Part shown: positions 8,783 to 19,145 of the stretch, one piece after another
How the letters are laid out: each line of letters opens with the position of its first letter
Position numbering within the stretch: the stretch's first letter is position 1
Origin: an uncultured beta proteobacterium
Lineage (GTDB): Bacteria; Pseudomonadota; Gammaproteobacteria; Burkholderiales; Nitrosomonadaceae
NCBI GenBank assembly: GCA_900696615.1
Contig: CAADGS010000015.1
Span: 1-52,425, forward strand
DNA length: 52,425 nt
Direction of reading: 5' to 3'
The notes under the pieces: generated by a model
Told to the model about the DNA's origin: nothing
The model's database searches: none
What the model saw: only the letters and a program-made list of their open reading frames with translations
Translations under genes and position numbers: made by a program

Positions 8783-10153
8783 TTAAGGAATTTGCCTATC
8801 AATTACGATTGAAATGTCACTGTATCCCAGTTTGACCGACTCACTAAATCCTTGCAAATCACCGCTTGCAGGAACGGCCTGGCCGGACTTCGAAATCCTA
8901 GCTTCAATTACAATTTCCGGAAAACTTGACATTTTCATCGTTGGCATCATTGCCATATCATCGGTTAATATAAATGTTGCCGGCAAGTCGCTTACCTTCA
9001 AGCGCAAAATCGCTAATGGTACTTTCGGTCCAGTTTTAGCTCGCGCATAAATGAATAATGTGTCGCTGGAGGATGCTTTAGAAGCCAATTCAGGTTTTAG
9101 GGTTACGCGGCCAGATACAGATGTTGAATTTGCCGTGGTACCTGAACTTGCTTGAGCTAGTTGAGTTTCTGGAGCCACAGGTTGATGGTCCGTTTCCACC
9201 GATGAATTATCCTTAGCTGAGGAAGTTGTGTGAACAACTGGTTGCTCAGCCGCTTGTATTTTACCTGTGCCCATTGCCAACAACTTGGCCTCAGCTATGC
9301 TATCTTTAACAGACTTCGCTAAGGGTGAATCAGTAGGAATGGTGGTCAGCAGTTTCTCCCAATGCGCAGATGCTCCCGCATAATTTTCCTGTTCAAATTC
9401 CGCATGACCGGCTAATGCCAATGCTGGTGGAAATTCCGGATCAATCTTTAGTGCATCGTAGAGTAACTCCGCGGGTTTTCCAGCGAGTGTTCCTTGATTT
9501 TTAAGGCCAAGTGCGCGTGCGTAATCGCTAAGTATCTGTGGATTATTGGGCACTAACTCAGCAAGTTTGGCGTAAGTATTACTGGCCTCGGTGAAACGTT
9601 CCATCGCTGTATAGGTACGTGCCAACATCAGCCATCCTTCGACATCTTCGGGATTACTGCTCAACCTTGCAATAAGATTTTCCAGTGCCGCAGAAAAATC
9701 ATGACCATTCATATCATCGCCAATACCAGTACCACCACTTCGATCCATTTGCGTAACACTGGCTAACTGCGCTTGCGGCAATAATCCGCGCGTGTCGCCG
9801 ATATTCAAATACAAAAAAATGGCAGCAAGCGGAAATCCCAGCGTCAGAATCGCAGCTAATGCAATATTTTGAAACTTCTTATTCTTATTTAGTGTTAATT
9901 GTTCATGCCCGCTTACATCTTGCAACATGCGTTGCTGCAATTCTTGCTTACTTTTATTGTACTGCTCCCGGCTTAATATATCGTTCTCCAAGTCTCTATC
10001 GAGTTCAGCGATTTGATCGCGATATACCGTAATGTTGACGGCATCGTGCTCAATATTTGCCAAGTGATTGTCTTTATTACGTAATAGAGTGGGAATTATG
10101 AATAGCAAGGCTGCTACAATGAAGATACCAGAAATTACCCAAAAAGCCGTCAT
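8783..10153 (-). CDS. ccmI: Cytochrome c-type biogenesis protein CcmI (CycH)
   Basis: N-terminal TM region plus TPR region and C-terminal extension; last ccm gene in the run. Confidence 0.9.
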   Translation of the reverse strand: MTAFWVISGIFIVAALLFIIPTLLRNKDNHLANIEHDAVNITVYRDQIAELDRDLENDILSREQYNKSKQELQQRMLQDVSGHEQLTLNKNKKFQNIALAAILTLGFPLAAIFLYLNIGDTRGLLPQAQLASVTQMDRSGGTGIGDDMNGHDFSAALENLIARLSSNPEDVEGWLMLARTYTAMERFTEASNTYAKLAELVPNNPQILSDYARALGLKNQGTLAGKPAELLYDALKIDPEFPPALALAGHAEFEQENYAGASAHWEKLLTTIPTDSPLAKSVKDSIAEAKLLAMGTGKIQAAEQPVVHTTSSAKDNSSVETDHQPVAPETQLAQASSGTTANSTSVSGRVTLKPELASKASSSDTLFIYARAKTGPKVPLAILRLKVSDLPATFILTDDMAMMPTMKMSSFPEIVIEARISKSGQAVPASGDLQGFSESVKLGYSDISIVIDRQIP

Positions 10154-10629
10154 ACTTTTTTACCTTTTTTTTCTTCATCCAGTAATGCTTCCGCTTGTGC
10201 AAGTTGCTCGGGTGAAAGCGCTATGTCTTGAACCTGAACACGACGGCGCCTTAAATGAAAAATCAATGCTCCGAGCGAAATAACAAATAATATAATTGGA
10301 CCAAACCATAACAGAATGGTTGTTGATTTCATAGGAGGGTTATAAAGAATGAAATCTCCGTAACGATCAACCAGAAATTGAACAATTTCTTCATCTGATT
10401 TATTGGCTTTGATCTGCTCCCGAATCTCACGGCGAATGTCATTTGAAAATTCCGCACGGGAGTCCGATATAGGTTCATTCTGACAAACCAGACAACGCAA
10501 ATCCATTGTCAATGCCAGCATTCTTTTTTCAACTTCAGGATCTTCGGCAACAGGTACGGCTTCTTTTGCCCATCCTATCAACGGAATCATCAAAAGTAGC
10601 AAAAAAAACAATAACTTAGCTACTTTCAT
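10150..10629 (-). CDS. ccmH: Cytochrome c-type biogenesis protein CcmH (start probably internal Met at 10629; ORF extends to 10653)
   Basis: 'LRCLVCQNEPISDS' motif. Confidence 0.95.
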   Translation of the reverse strand: MKVAKLLFFLLLLMIPLIGWAKEAVPVAEDPEVEKRMLALTMDLRCLVCQNEPISDSRAEFSNDIRREIREQIKANKSDEEIVQFLVDRYGDFILYNPPMKSTTILLWFGPIILFVISLGALIFHLRRRRVQVQDIALSPEQLAQAEALLDEEKKGKKV

Positions 10630-10689
10630 TACTCCATTTAATTGATATATCATGACAAGGCTAACCTTTAGTGTAGAAATACTTTAATT

Positions 10690-11220
10690 CTATGTTTGCT
10701 GCTGCAATTCTTTGATTAGCGGAATAATAGTTTTTTCCAACGAATCCACTGTTACTGGCCCAATTTGTTTGTGCCTAATGATACCTTGCTTATCAATAAC
10801 GTAAGTTTCCGGTACACCATAAACACCATAATCGATCCCAACTTTGCCTTCAATATCGACGATACTAATGGCATAGGGATCACCATAGCGTTTAAGCCAC
10901 TGTAATGCAGTACTACGTTCATCTTTATAATTGAGACCATAAATCGGCACAATCCCTGACTTCGCCAACTGCACCAATAACGGATGTTCATCACGGCAAG
11001 CAACGCACCATGATGCCCATACATTTAACATCCACACTTTACCAAGATTGTCGTCAGACGACATAGTTTTATCCGGTTCGTGTAATTGATTAAGTTGAAA
11101 TTTTGGTGCTGGTTTGTCGATCAACGGCGAAGGTACCTGCCGGGGATTTAGGGTTAATCCTACAAGCAGGAAAGCTGCCAACACCATAAATGCAAATAGA
11201 GGAATCAGATAGCGCATCAT
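10690..11220 (-). CDS. ccmG: Thiol:disulfide interchange protein CcmG/DsbE
   Basis: Thioredoxin fold with 'WASWCVACRDEHP'; 'GVYGVPETYVID'. Confidence 0.95.
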   Translation of the reverse strand: MMRYLIPLFAFMVLAAFLLVGLTLNPRQVPSPLIDKPAPKFQLNQLHEPDKTMSSDDNLGKVWMLNVWASWCVACRDEHPLLVQLAKSGIVPIYGLNYKDERSTALQWLKRYGDPYAISIVDIEGKVGIDYGVYGVPETYVIDKQGIIRHKQIGPVTVDSLEKTIIPLIKELQQQT

Positions 11221-13259
11221 ACCTTAGTTGTCTCTGTCGCTAATTCAGCCTTAGATACTGCTGGTAATTCTTTAGGCTGTTGAGCTACTTCAACCTCCGT
11301 TGCAGGTACTACTGATTTCTTTTTACTAATTCTCAAACGATAGCGACGATCAGTCACAGAGGTAATGCCACCAATCGCCATCAATAAACATCCAAGCCAA
11401 ATCCAGTCAACAAACGGCTTATGATATGCACGCACTACCCATGCCCCATTCGTCAATGGTTCACCCAACGCTACATAAAGATCACGCAGCAATCCCGTAT
11501 CAATTGCCGCTTCGGTCATTGCCATACCTGAAGCATTGTAAGTACGTTTTTCCGGATACAAATTACGTACGAATTGATTATCTTTAAAAACCCCAATATC
11601 GCCGCGAACCGCTTTGTAATTCGGCCCAATGACATCACTGGTTCCATTGAATTGGAAAGCATAACCGCCAACAGTTACTTTACTTCCGATTTCCATGCGT
11701 ACATCTTTTTCGGTTTCATAGCCATTCACCAATGTGACGCCGATAATAAATACTGCCACACCCAAGTGCGCAAGGTGCATGCCATAATAGCTTCTCGATT
11801 GCTTCGCCAGTTTGGTAAATATGCTACCTTCACCACTCGTGTTCAGACGATGTTTCACACTAACCGCTACACAAACCACAATCCAGAAAGCCAGTAACAA
11901 ACCAAAACTAATCATTGGCTTCCATTCACCCATGAAATACGGCGCAATCAAAGCAGACACTAAACTCACTGCAAACGCCCAACGTAAACGAACCACCAAT
12001 GTTGGCAAACTCATTTGCTTCCATCTGGAAATAGGGCCAATACCTATCAGAAAAATTGCTGGAGTCATCACAGGAACAAAAACTGCTTCAAAATATGGAG
12101 GACCTACTGAAAGTTTTCCCAAACCCAAAGCATCAATAATCAATGGATATAAAGTTCCAAGCAATACACTTGCCGCTGCAACTAGTAACAAGATGTTATT
12201 AGTCAATAACATAGATTCTCGCGAAACCAAATCAAATTTTCCACCTAAACCAACTTTAGGTGCACGCCATGCAAACAATATCAAGGAAAAGCTGATTACA
12301 ACCACCAAGAAAATCAAAATAAATATACCGCGTGCAGGATCGGTGGCAAAAGCATGAACAGAGGTTAGTACACCCGACCGGACTAGGAAGGTTCCCAACA
12401 AGCTCAATGCAAATGCGCATATTGCTAATAAAACAGTCCAACTTTTGAAACTTCCCCGTTTCTCTGTAACAGCCAGCGAATGAACTAAAGCGGTTCCCAC
12501 TAACCAAGGCATGAATGAAGCATTTTCGACAGGATCCCAGAACCACCATCCGCCCCAACCTAATTCATAATACGCCCACCAGCTACCAAGCATAATTCCG
12601 AATGTCAAAAACACCCATGCAACAATCGTCCAAGGGCGAGACCAACGCGCCCAAGTCGCATCAAGCTTGCCACTCATCAATGCTGCAATCGCAAAAGCAA
12701 AAGCAATTGAAAAACCAACATATCCCATATAGAGCATTGGAGGATGAACTACCATCCCTGCATCCTGCAAGAGCGGATTTAAATCGCTGCCTTCAGTAGC
12801 GGCTGGCAACAATCGATCGAAAGGATTAGAAGTAATCAGCATGAATAAGTAGAAACCAATACTGACAAAACCTAATACTCCAAGTACTCGCGCCACAACA
12901 TCATCCGGTAACTGTTTACTGAAAACACTGACTGCCACGGACCAGCCTGCGAGCATCAATACCCATAGTAATAACGAACCTTCATGCGAACCCCAGGTAG
13001 CTGCTAGTCTGTACTGAAACGGTAATTCGGTATTTGAATTTTTGGCTACATTCAGAACTGAAAAATCACTACTGACAAAAGAGTAAGCCAAGCATAGAAA
13101 GGCTATCAATACAAATACGAATTGCCCTTGAACCACTGGTCTTGCAAGTGCAATCCAAGATGAGATACCGCGTGTTGCCCCAATGATGGGTAGTGTTCCT
13201 TGTACAACTGCTAAAAGCAAAGCAAGTATTAAAGCAAAATTACCAATTTCTGGAATCAT
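11217..13259 (-). CDS. ccmF: Heme lyase CcmF
   Basis: WWD domain 'WGGWWFWDPVENASFMPW'; 680 aa multi-TM. Confidence 0.98.
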   Translation of the reverse strand: MIPEIGNFALILALLLAVVQGTLPIIGATRGISSWIALARPVVQGQFVFVLIAFLCLAYSFVSSDFSVLNVAKNSNTELPFQYRLAATWGSHEGSLLLWVLMLAGWSVAVSVFSKQLPDDVVARVLGVLGFVSIGFYLFMLITSNPFDRLLPAATEGSDLNPLLQDAGMVVHPPMLYMGYVGFSIAFAFAIAALMSGKLDATWARWSRPWTIVAWVFLTFGIMLGSWWAYYELGWGGWWFWDPVENASFMPWLVGTALVHSLAVTEKRGSFKSWTVLLAICAFALSLLGTFLVRSGVLTSVHAFATDPARGIFILIFLVVVISFSLILFAWRAPKVGLGGKFDLVSRESMLLTNNILLLVAAASVLLGTLYPLIIDALGLGKLSVGPPYFEAVFVPVMTPAIFLIGIGPISRWKQMSLPTLVVRLRWAFAVSLVSALIAPYFMGEWKPMISFGLLLAFWIVVCVAVSVKHRLNTSGEGSIFTKLAKQSRSYYGMHLAHLGVAVFIIGVTLVNGYETEKDVRMEIGSKVTVGGYAFQFNGTSDVIGPNYKAVRGDIGVFKDNQFVRNLYPEKRTYNASGMAMTEAAIDTGLLRDLYVALGEPLTNGAWVVRAYHKPFVDWIWLGCLLMAIGGITSVTDRRYRLRISKKKSVVPATEVEVAQQPKELPAVSKAELATETTKV

Positions 13260-13337
13260 GATTATATTTTTTCAAGTTAAAAATTTTTCAGGATTAAAAA
13301 ATGAATTCTTCAGAACACATTCATTTCCTTGGGAGAA

Positions 13338-13787
13338 TTACTGCGTTAACGACGCTTTTTGCGCTTTGGCAGCCCTTTCTAAAGCCTCGGCAGCTTCAGG
13401 GGGCATGTAATTTTCATCGTGCTTCGCAAGTACTTCATCAGCTTCAAAAACACCTGCGTTCGAAATTTTTCCTTGCGCCACTACACCTTTACCTTCACGA
13501 AATAAATCTGGCAGAATACCCGTATACACAACAGGGATAGTTTCTGCTGTATCAGTAACAGCAAAATGTACTGTAGTGGATCCGTCTTCGCGTTTAACGC
13601 TACCTTCCGCAACTAATCCGCCAATTCTAAAGCTTTTTCCGATAGGTGCTTCGTTTGCAACAACTTGAGATGGACTAAAGAAAAAAACCAAGTTACTTTG
13701 AAAAGCATTAAGTACCAACATTGAAGCAATACCTAATACAGTAATTCCTGCGACAATGAATGCAAGTTTTTTATGACGGGGTTTCAT
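13338..13787 (-). CDS. ccmE: Cytochrome c maturation heme chaperone CcmE
   Basis: 'HDENYMPPE' heme-binding motif. Confidence 0.97.
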   Translation of the reverse strand: MKPRHKKLAFIVAGITVLGIASMLVLNAFQSNLVFFFSPSQVVANEAPIGKSFRIGGLVAEGSVKREDGSTTVHFAVTDTAETIPVVYTGILPDLFREGKGVVAQGKISNAGVFEADEVLAKHDENYMPPEAAEALERAAKAQKASLTQ

Positions 13788-13969
13788 TTTTTATCTCTTC
13801 TTATATTAATGTTACGAATGAGACTATATTGCTTTTCTAAAGTTCGGCGACGATTTGAAATTAACCAAATTTCAGCAACTATACAAATTAATGTCACCAC
13901 ATACGAACCCCAAACATAAAGCCCATAGCCTCCCATTGCAAAAAAGTCCGATACACTTGACCAATTCAT
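13784..13969 (-). CDS. ccmD: Heme exporter protein CcmD (start probably 13969; ORF extends to 14005)
   Basis: Small single-TM protein '[18 protein letters not shown]' between ccmC and ccmE. Confidence 0.9.
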   Translation of the reverse strand: MNWSSVSDFFAMGGYGLYVWGSYVVTLICIVAEIWLISNRRRTLEKQYSLIRNINIRRDKK

Positions 13970-14712
13970 CGTATAGAATCCTTTTTCTGTAACTCCGCTA
14001 CCCATGCTGTATGACTTTCGCGTTCAATAATAATCACACGCACGCGTTTTAGTATGATTGCAATGGAATACATCCAGCTTGCAAACACCATAATCAACAT
14101 GCCTAACAGCATTGTCGATGCCATAGATGGAGCTTGATTAATACTAACTGACGCCCCCTGGTGCAAGGTATTCCACCATTGCACTGAGAAATAAATAATG
14201 GGAATATTCACTACACCAACTAGCGCAATAATCGCACCAGCTTTGTCAGCGCGACGCGGATCATCAATAGCCGCTTGTAAAGACATAAACCCTATATAAA
14301 GAAATAACAGAATTAATTCGGAAGTTAGCCTTGCATCCCATACCCACCAGGTTCCCCACATCGGCTTTCCCCATAATGAGCCTGTCCAGAGTGCAATGAA
14401 AGTAAACATAGCTCCTGTCGGCGCTATTGCAGTAGCAAACATTGAAGACAGCCTAGTGTTAAATGCCAAGCCAATACCCGCCCAAAAAGCCATCACAACA
14501 TACAGAAACATTGACATCCATGCAGCAGGTACATGGATAAAAATAATCCGATAAGCTTCACCTTGCTGGAAATCCGTAGGCGCCACAAAGAAACCAACAT
14601 AAAGGCCCGCAACTAGCGATATTACTGCGGCGAAAGCAAATATTGGAATCATTTTTCCTGCTAATGAGTAAAAACTCGCAGGAGAAGAATATTTGAACCA
14701 ATTGATCGTCAT
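13966..14712 (-). CDS. ccmC: Heme exporter/handling protein CcmC
   Basis: WWD-type 'GSLWGKPMWGTWWVWDARLTSELILLFLY'. Confidence 0.97.
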   Translation of the reverse strand: MTINWFKYSSPASFYSLAGKMIPIFAFAAVISLVAGLYVGFFVAPTDFQQGEAYRIIFIHVPAAWMSMFLYVVMAFWAGIGLAFNTRLSSMFATAIAPTGAMFTFIALWTGSLWGKPMWGTWWVWDARLTSELILLFLYIGFMSLQAAIDDPRRADKAGAIIALVGVVNIPIIYFSVQWWNTLHQGASVSINQAPSMASTMLLGMLIMVFASWMYSIAIILKRVRVIIIERESHTAWVAELQKKDSIR

Positions 14713-14915
14713 ATCAAATGTTATAATTATTTTAATTAAAAGTAAGCTCTATATCTGAGACTGAATGACTTATTTTTATTTTGTCAATTCTATACTAAAA
14801 ACAAAAAAGAATTGCCTTCTATTTACAAATTCTAAATGCCAAAGATTATCTGGAAACCAATTCACACATTACAATACAAGTAGTAATGAATGCATCTCTC
14901 TTGAAGTGCGCTCAC

Positions 14916-15578
14916 TTATTCCAACGAAACACGGAGAGAAGAGGCCGTTGCCCAAGGAGCAAGCGCCAAGGATGCCAGTAAGAATGCGCCCAATAGCGAC
15001 AGGTGCGCGTCAAACCCAATCCCTGCCATATTTGCCTCTACCGCACCGGCACCAAAAATTAGCACTGGAATATACAATGGCAATACTAATAATGAAATCA
15101 GCACACTTCCACCTCGCAATCCCAATGTCAATGCCGCACCGATCGCGCCGATTAAGCTTAAAACCGGGGTTCCCAGAAGTAGAGTAAGTGTAAGCACCAC
15201 CAATGCTTCGGCTGGTAAATCGTATTGAATTCCTAATATCGGTGCCATTATTACTAGCGGAATACCTGTCACCAACCAATGAGCAAAAGCTTTTCCTAGA
15301 ACCAAGAGTGATAGCGATTGAGGTGATAGCAACATTTGTTCTAACGTGCCATCCATGTAATCATTAGAAAACATTCGGTTCAAAGACAACATTGAAGCCA
15401 ATAATGCAGCTACCCAAACCACACCGGGTGCCATTGCACGTAACATATTCATCTCAGGCCCCACACTCAGTGGAAAAAGACTCACTACGATTACGAAAAA
15501 AAATAGAGTGGTTAAGACATCGGATTGGCGGCGTATAGCTAACAGTAAATCACGTTTAATGATCCACATAATTATCAT
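14916..15578 (-). CDS. ccmB: Heme exporter ABC permease CcmB
   Basis: 220-aa multi-TM; 'DYMDGTLEQMLLSPQSL'; adjacent to ccmA. Confidence 0.97.
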   Translation of the reverse strand: MIIMWIIKRDLLLAIRRQSDVLTTLFFFVIVVSLFPLSVGPEMNMLRAMAPGVVWVAALLASMLSLNRMFSNDYMDGTLEQMLLSPQSLSLLVLGKAFAHWLVTGIPLVIMAPILGIQYDLPAEALVVLTLTLLLGTPVLSLIGAIGAALTLGLRGGSVLISLLVLPLYIPVLIFGAGAVEANMAGIGFDAHLSLLGAFLLASLALAPWATASSLRVSLE

Positions 15579-16201
15579 GCCAATTGAAGTTGCACGATAG
15601 ATGCAGCCGCAATATCAATTTCTTGATGTGTTGTCATCACAACCATGCCATCCTGTTGTAAGTGACGTTCTAATAAACCTTGTATAAACTTAACAGCCAT
15701 CGCATCCAACGCGACCAGAGGCTCATCTAGTATCCATAACGAAGTTTTGCAAGTTAGCAAACGCGCCAATCCTACTCTACGTCGCTGACCTTGAGATAGA
15801 ACCCTCACCAATAGCCGTTCCCTGCCACCTAAACCAAGATTCTCAAGTGCTTCACTTGCTTGATCCTCGCTAATTTCATATCCAGAAAGCGCACTTGAAA
15901 TTCGTAAATTCTCTATGACTGTCAAATCGTCCTTAGTACCACTTAAATGACCGATATAAGTCATGGCGGCAAAATAATCTTCATTTAAAACACGAATTGC
16001 TTCACCGCACCAGAGAATTTCACCTGCTGCAGGACTCGATAATCCGCATAACATACGTAACAAACTGGTTTTCCCACTGCCATTTGGACCACGCACTTGC
16101 ATCAGGCCGCCCGTTCCAAGAGAAAAATTAACATCCTTAAATAGCTCACGATCTCCGCGAGTGCATGCCAAATTAATCCCTTGTAACATTACCTTGGTCA
16201 A
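15575..16201 (-). CDS. ccmA: Heme exporter ABC ATPase CcmA
   Basis: Walker A 'GPNGSGKTSLLR', signature 'LSQGQRRRVGLARL'. Confidence 0.97.
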   Translation of the reverse strand: MTKVMLQGINLACTRGDRELFKDVNFSLGTGGLMQVRGPNGSGKTSLLRMLCGLSSPAAGEILWCGEAIRVLNEDYFAAMTYIGHLSGTKDDLTVIENLRISSALSGYEISEDQASEALENLGLGGRERLLVRVLSQGQRRRVGLARLLTCKTSLWILDEPLVALDAMAVKFIQGLLERHLQQDGMVVMTTHQEIDIAAASIVQLQLA

Positions 16202-16355
16202 TTACTAAATTAAAGCGCAAGATTATAGCTTATGAAGGGATCGATAACAGCAAATTTTAGGTACGAAAAATTCAAGGAGAAATGCTTGAATGTAATTTGA
16301 TAAGAAACCCTTTCGCCGATTAAAAATAAGCATCAATCTTAAAAGGTTATGCGAG

Positions 16356-16378
16356 AACCCCGTTAACAACGGGGGTTT
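16356..16378 (-). terminator. Stem-loop AACCCCGTT/AACGGGG(G)TT 3' of the PEP-CTERM-like gene; possible terminator without a strong U-tract
   Basis: Inverted repeat CCCCGTT-AAC-AACGGGG. Confidence 0.4.
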
Positions 16379-16397
16379 ACAATGAAAAACTGATCGA

Positions 16398-17069
16398 TCA
16401 AATAGAAACTTTGTTCCGCTTACGGTATGCCGCCAGAACACCTAAAAACCCCAAGCCTGTTATGAGCATAAAATAGTGATTGGGCTCAAGCACAGGAGGT
16501 ATATCGGCCAGCGCGGTCTGCATCCGGTCAAAATAAATTCCGTCATCCATAACAGTGCCATAAAAAGTTATCGTAGAAAAAGCAACACTGTCGACTATCC
16601 CCACAAATGACTGACCAAAACTTGTACCCGTGTAGTCAGTAAAGAATGTCGCCGTATTACCATTCGATAACACCGCACTAAAATTGGTTGCACCTCTGGT
16701 ACCAAGATCCCCAACATCAATGGCAAATGCTGTTATTGGCTCCAAGAAGGTAAAGGTAATGCTATCAGGCGTAGCAAAATATACGCCTTGTGCACCATCT
16801 GTCGGCATTATGGCTGATACACCAAAAAATCCCGAGCACCAGGCAGAACCATCGCAAGATACTTCTACCGCAGGCGAAGCGAGCAAAGAAGCACCATTTC
16901 CAGTCGGTAACGACTCAAAACTTTCCATAGTAACCGCTGCAGAACCTAAGGCGGTACTAAAACTTGCCTCATCTGTGTATGTGGTAGTTGCCATTAAATT
17001 ACTATTTACTGCAAAACACGCCATCATTGTCACAACCACATATTTAAGAAAAAGAATTTCAGATTTCAT
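16398..17069 (-). CDS. PEP-CTERM-like sorting-signal secreted protein (start probably 17069; ORF extends to 17093)
   Basis: Signal peptide; C-terminus 'LEPNHYFMLITGLGFLGVLAAYRKRNK' = PEP-CTERM-like motif, TM and basic tail. Confidence 0.8.
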   Translation of the reverse strand: MKSEILFLKYVVVTMMACFAVNSNLMATTTYTDEASFSTALGSAAVTMESFESLPTGNGASLLASPAVEVSCDGSAWCSGFFGVSAIMPTDGAQGVYFATPDSITFTFLEPITAFAIDVGDLGTRGATNFSAVLSNGNTATFFTDYTGTSFGQSFVGIVDSVAFSTITFYGTVMDDGIYFDRMQTALADIPPVLEPNHYFMLITGLGFLGVLAAYRKRNKVSI

Positions 17070-17077
17070 AGCAGTAA

Positions 17078-17830
17078 TCATGGTTGTGGCCATACCTGAG
17101 TTCCATTAAAAATAATAGGCATATCGCGATCAATTTGCGCAGCCGATGGTTTTACAAATACTTCCACTCCTACCCCGCCGCAATTTTCAGGTAAAGGATT
17201 TGCTTCGAGGTCGCGGTTAATTGTAAAGAAAGCTGGCGAATCATAAGCATGGCCGCCTGGCGCTCCATCATATTTCGACCCGACAGCTGGCGTCCATAAA
17301 CTTACTGCATCATCAGTAAAGTCACCAATGGTGGTTATTTTGCATACATCAACGATTGCAACCGCAAACCTTACACTTGTCGCGCAAGATGTTGGCTCAA
17401 GAATTGCCGCACTGACAGTGAAAGGTACATAAGCATTGAGATTGGCCGCGACACCTCGACCGCCACCTGACCAAAATCCAACCACATTACTGGCTGCATC
17501 CAGCTTTTCATCTTGTTCACTAAAAACTGAGCGATTTTGTAATAACTGAAATAAATTTCCCCAATTCTGGACAAAATCTGTTAAGACACCGCTATGCGGA
17601 TCGTTACCCACTGCAATTGTTGAGCTTTCACCATCAGGGAAAACCACACTCGTTCCGATTACAGCTTCACCCTGACAACCATGTCCAATAACAATATTAT
17701 TGGTCATTTTTTTTAGTTCCGTTACTTGTGGTGTTTCCAATACCGTATGCGCCATTACATTAGAAAAAACGCCAACGAAAACTATCAAAACAAATAAATC
17801 CTGAATCGAAAATTTTAATAGCCTATTCAT
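17078..17830 (-). CDS. Secreted YcnI/DUF1775-like protein, predicted mature N-terminal histidine
   Basis: Signal peptide ending 'NVMA' then 'HTVLETPQ...NIVIGHGCQGEAV...VVFPDG', resembling the YcnI domain start. Confidence 0.6.
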   Translation of the reverse strand: MNRLLKFSIQDLFVLIVFVGVFSNVMAHTVLETPQVTELKKMTNNIVIGHGCQGEAVIGTSVVFPDGESSTIAVGNDPHSGVLTDFVQNWGNLFQLLQNRSVFSEQDEKLDAASNVVGFWSGGGRGVAANLNAYVPFTVSAAILEPTSCATSVRFAVAIVDVCKITTIGDFTDDAVSLWTPAVGSKYDGAPGGHAYDSPAFFTINRDLEANPLPENCGGVGVEVFVKPSAAQIDRDMPIIFNGTQVWPQP

Positions 17831-18278
17831 TTTTATTACTACCCCCCAATAATCTTGACTACCTCATAATTTGAATCGGAAAAATGCTTTAGTTTGTCTA
17901 CGTACTTGATAACTAGAAAAGTTCCATTAATAAAAAAATTATCAAGAACTTGATGCACTACCAACTAACGAAACTCTTAAATAACAATCACTCGGACAAA
18001 AAATGAAAGCCATACTGTTATTTATTGATCACCTATCACACTCGAATGATCAAGAAGAATGGTTGGCAGAACTACTTTAAACAAAGACGAAGGCATTTTC
18101 GTAGATAATAAAGCGTAAGACAATGCGGCATAATGTCGCACCACAACCTGACATAGCGCCCATAACGCAATCGGCTCCAGGAACAAATAAAGAAAAATTT
18201 ACTGAACTAAACCATGTATGCTGGGTTAATGGATAATAATCCGAGAATCGCTGTAGGGATGTGGTACGAATAAAAAAA

Positions 18279-18755
18279 TTAAGCGACAAGCTTAGCCTTT
18301 CGCGTATCGAGATCAAATACGGCTCCTAAAATGTGAATACGCTTATGAGCGCGATGAATCTCTAAAGCAGGCGCTTAATTTCTTAATCTTTTGACGGTTA
18401 TCGTGACATTGACCCGCGAAACCGTTCATTAGACAATTGGCTGATTCATGGCCATAACCATTATCAATGGTGTAATGAGTACTTCAACAGAATATTAAGT
18501 TGTTGTTGTATTACTACTGGTCGAGTAATTACCCGCATTGCGCGCACCAAACAAATCTTCTTGCGCATCGTCAGAACTAGGTTCCGGGCTTTTACGTGAA
18601 TACGAACAACTCGCTTTGGTGATGTATGAGTTCTGCCTGGCAATTAGCACCGCTTGAATATCATGAAAATCTCACGGCTTAGCAATTTCTTATCCATAGT
18701 GTTTACTACCACGATTCAACTTTTCTACTGCCTGGTCAGGCAATAACACATTTTA
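18279..18755 (-). pseudogene. Decayed beta-class carbonic anhydrase
   Basis: Manual minus-strand translation gives PDQAVEKLNRGSKHYG*EIAKP*DFHDIQAVLIARQNSYITKASCSYSRKSPEPSSDDAQEDLFGARNAGNYST, then TPLIMVM/GHESANC across a frameshift, then PALEIHRAHKRIHILGAVFDLDTRKAKLVA*. Order and motifs match beta-CA (CxDSR, PE.IF, GDLFvvRNAGN, plivvlGHesCGA, C-terminal G.vydl.tG.v). Confidence 0.8.
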
Positions 18756-19145
18756 AGGTTAAGGTGGTAACTTAGGCGCAACATTTATCACAGCACTTTA
18801 ATCCGGCTGCGCGATTCTATTGCGAATTACCAAAAGCGCCAAAGCGGCTGCAACTTCCAGTTATCAAAGCTAAATATACAACTTCGTTATTTCAAAAAAA
18901 CTGAAAAAATTTTATAAGAAATAATAAAAACTATTCAATTGATACTTTCAATAAATTACTTGTTGATCAAATCCGACTGCATTGTTTATCTTTTGGATTA
19001 TTTACAAAAATAATTTTCAATAATGTTCAGAATCCGAATTTCAAGTATACTGCCCCGCTGCAAGAATTTTTCAGTAAAAAATAAAATTATCTGGAAGCAA
19101 TATATATGTTTATAAATAAGAATTGGCATTTGCCAGGGAGATTTC

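Noticed and set aside
11812-12357. 181-aa plus-strand ORF
   Set aside because: Antisense shadow of ccmF.
8301-16201. ccm operon plus bcp as an unusual arrangement
   Set aside because: Standard ccmA-I order; large c-type cytochrome demand is expected for this lifestyle. The ccmB-ccmC gap (~200 nt) has no convincing ORF.
18077-18316. 79-aa minus-strand ORF
   Set aside because: Overlaps the carbonic anhydrase remnant in a different frame and has no recognisable family signature.
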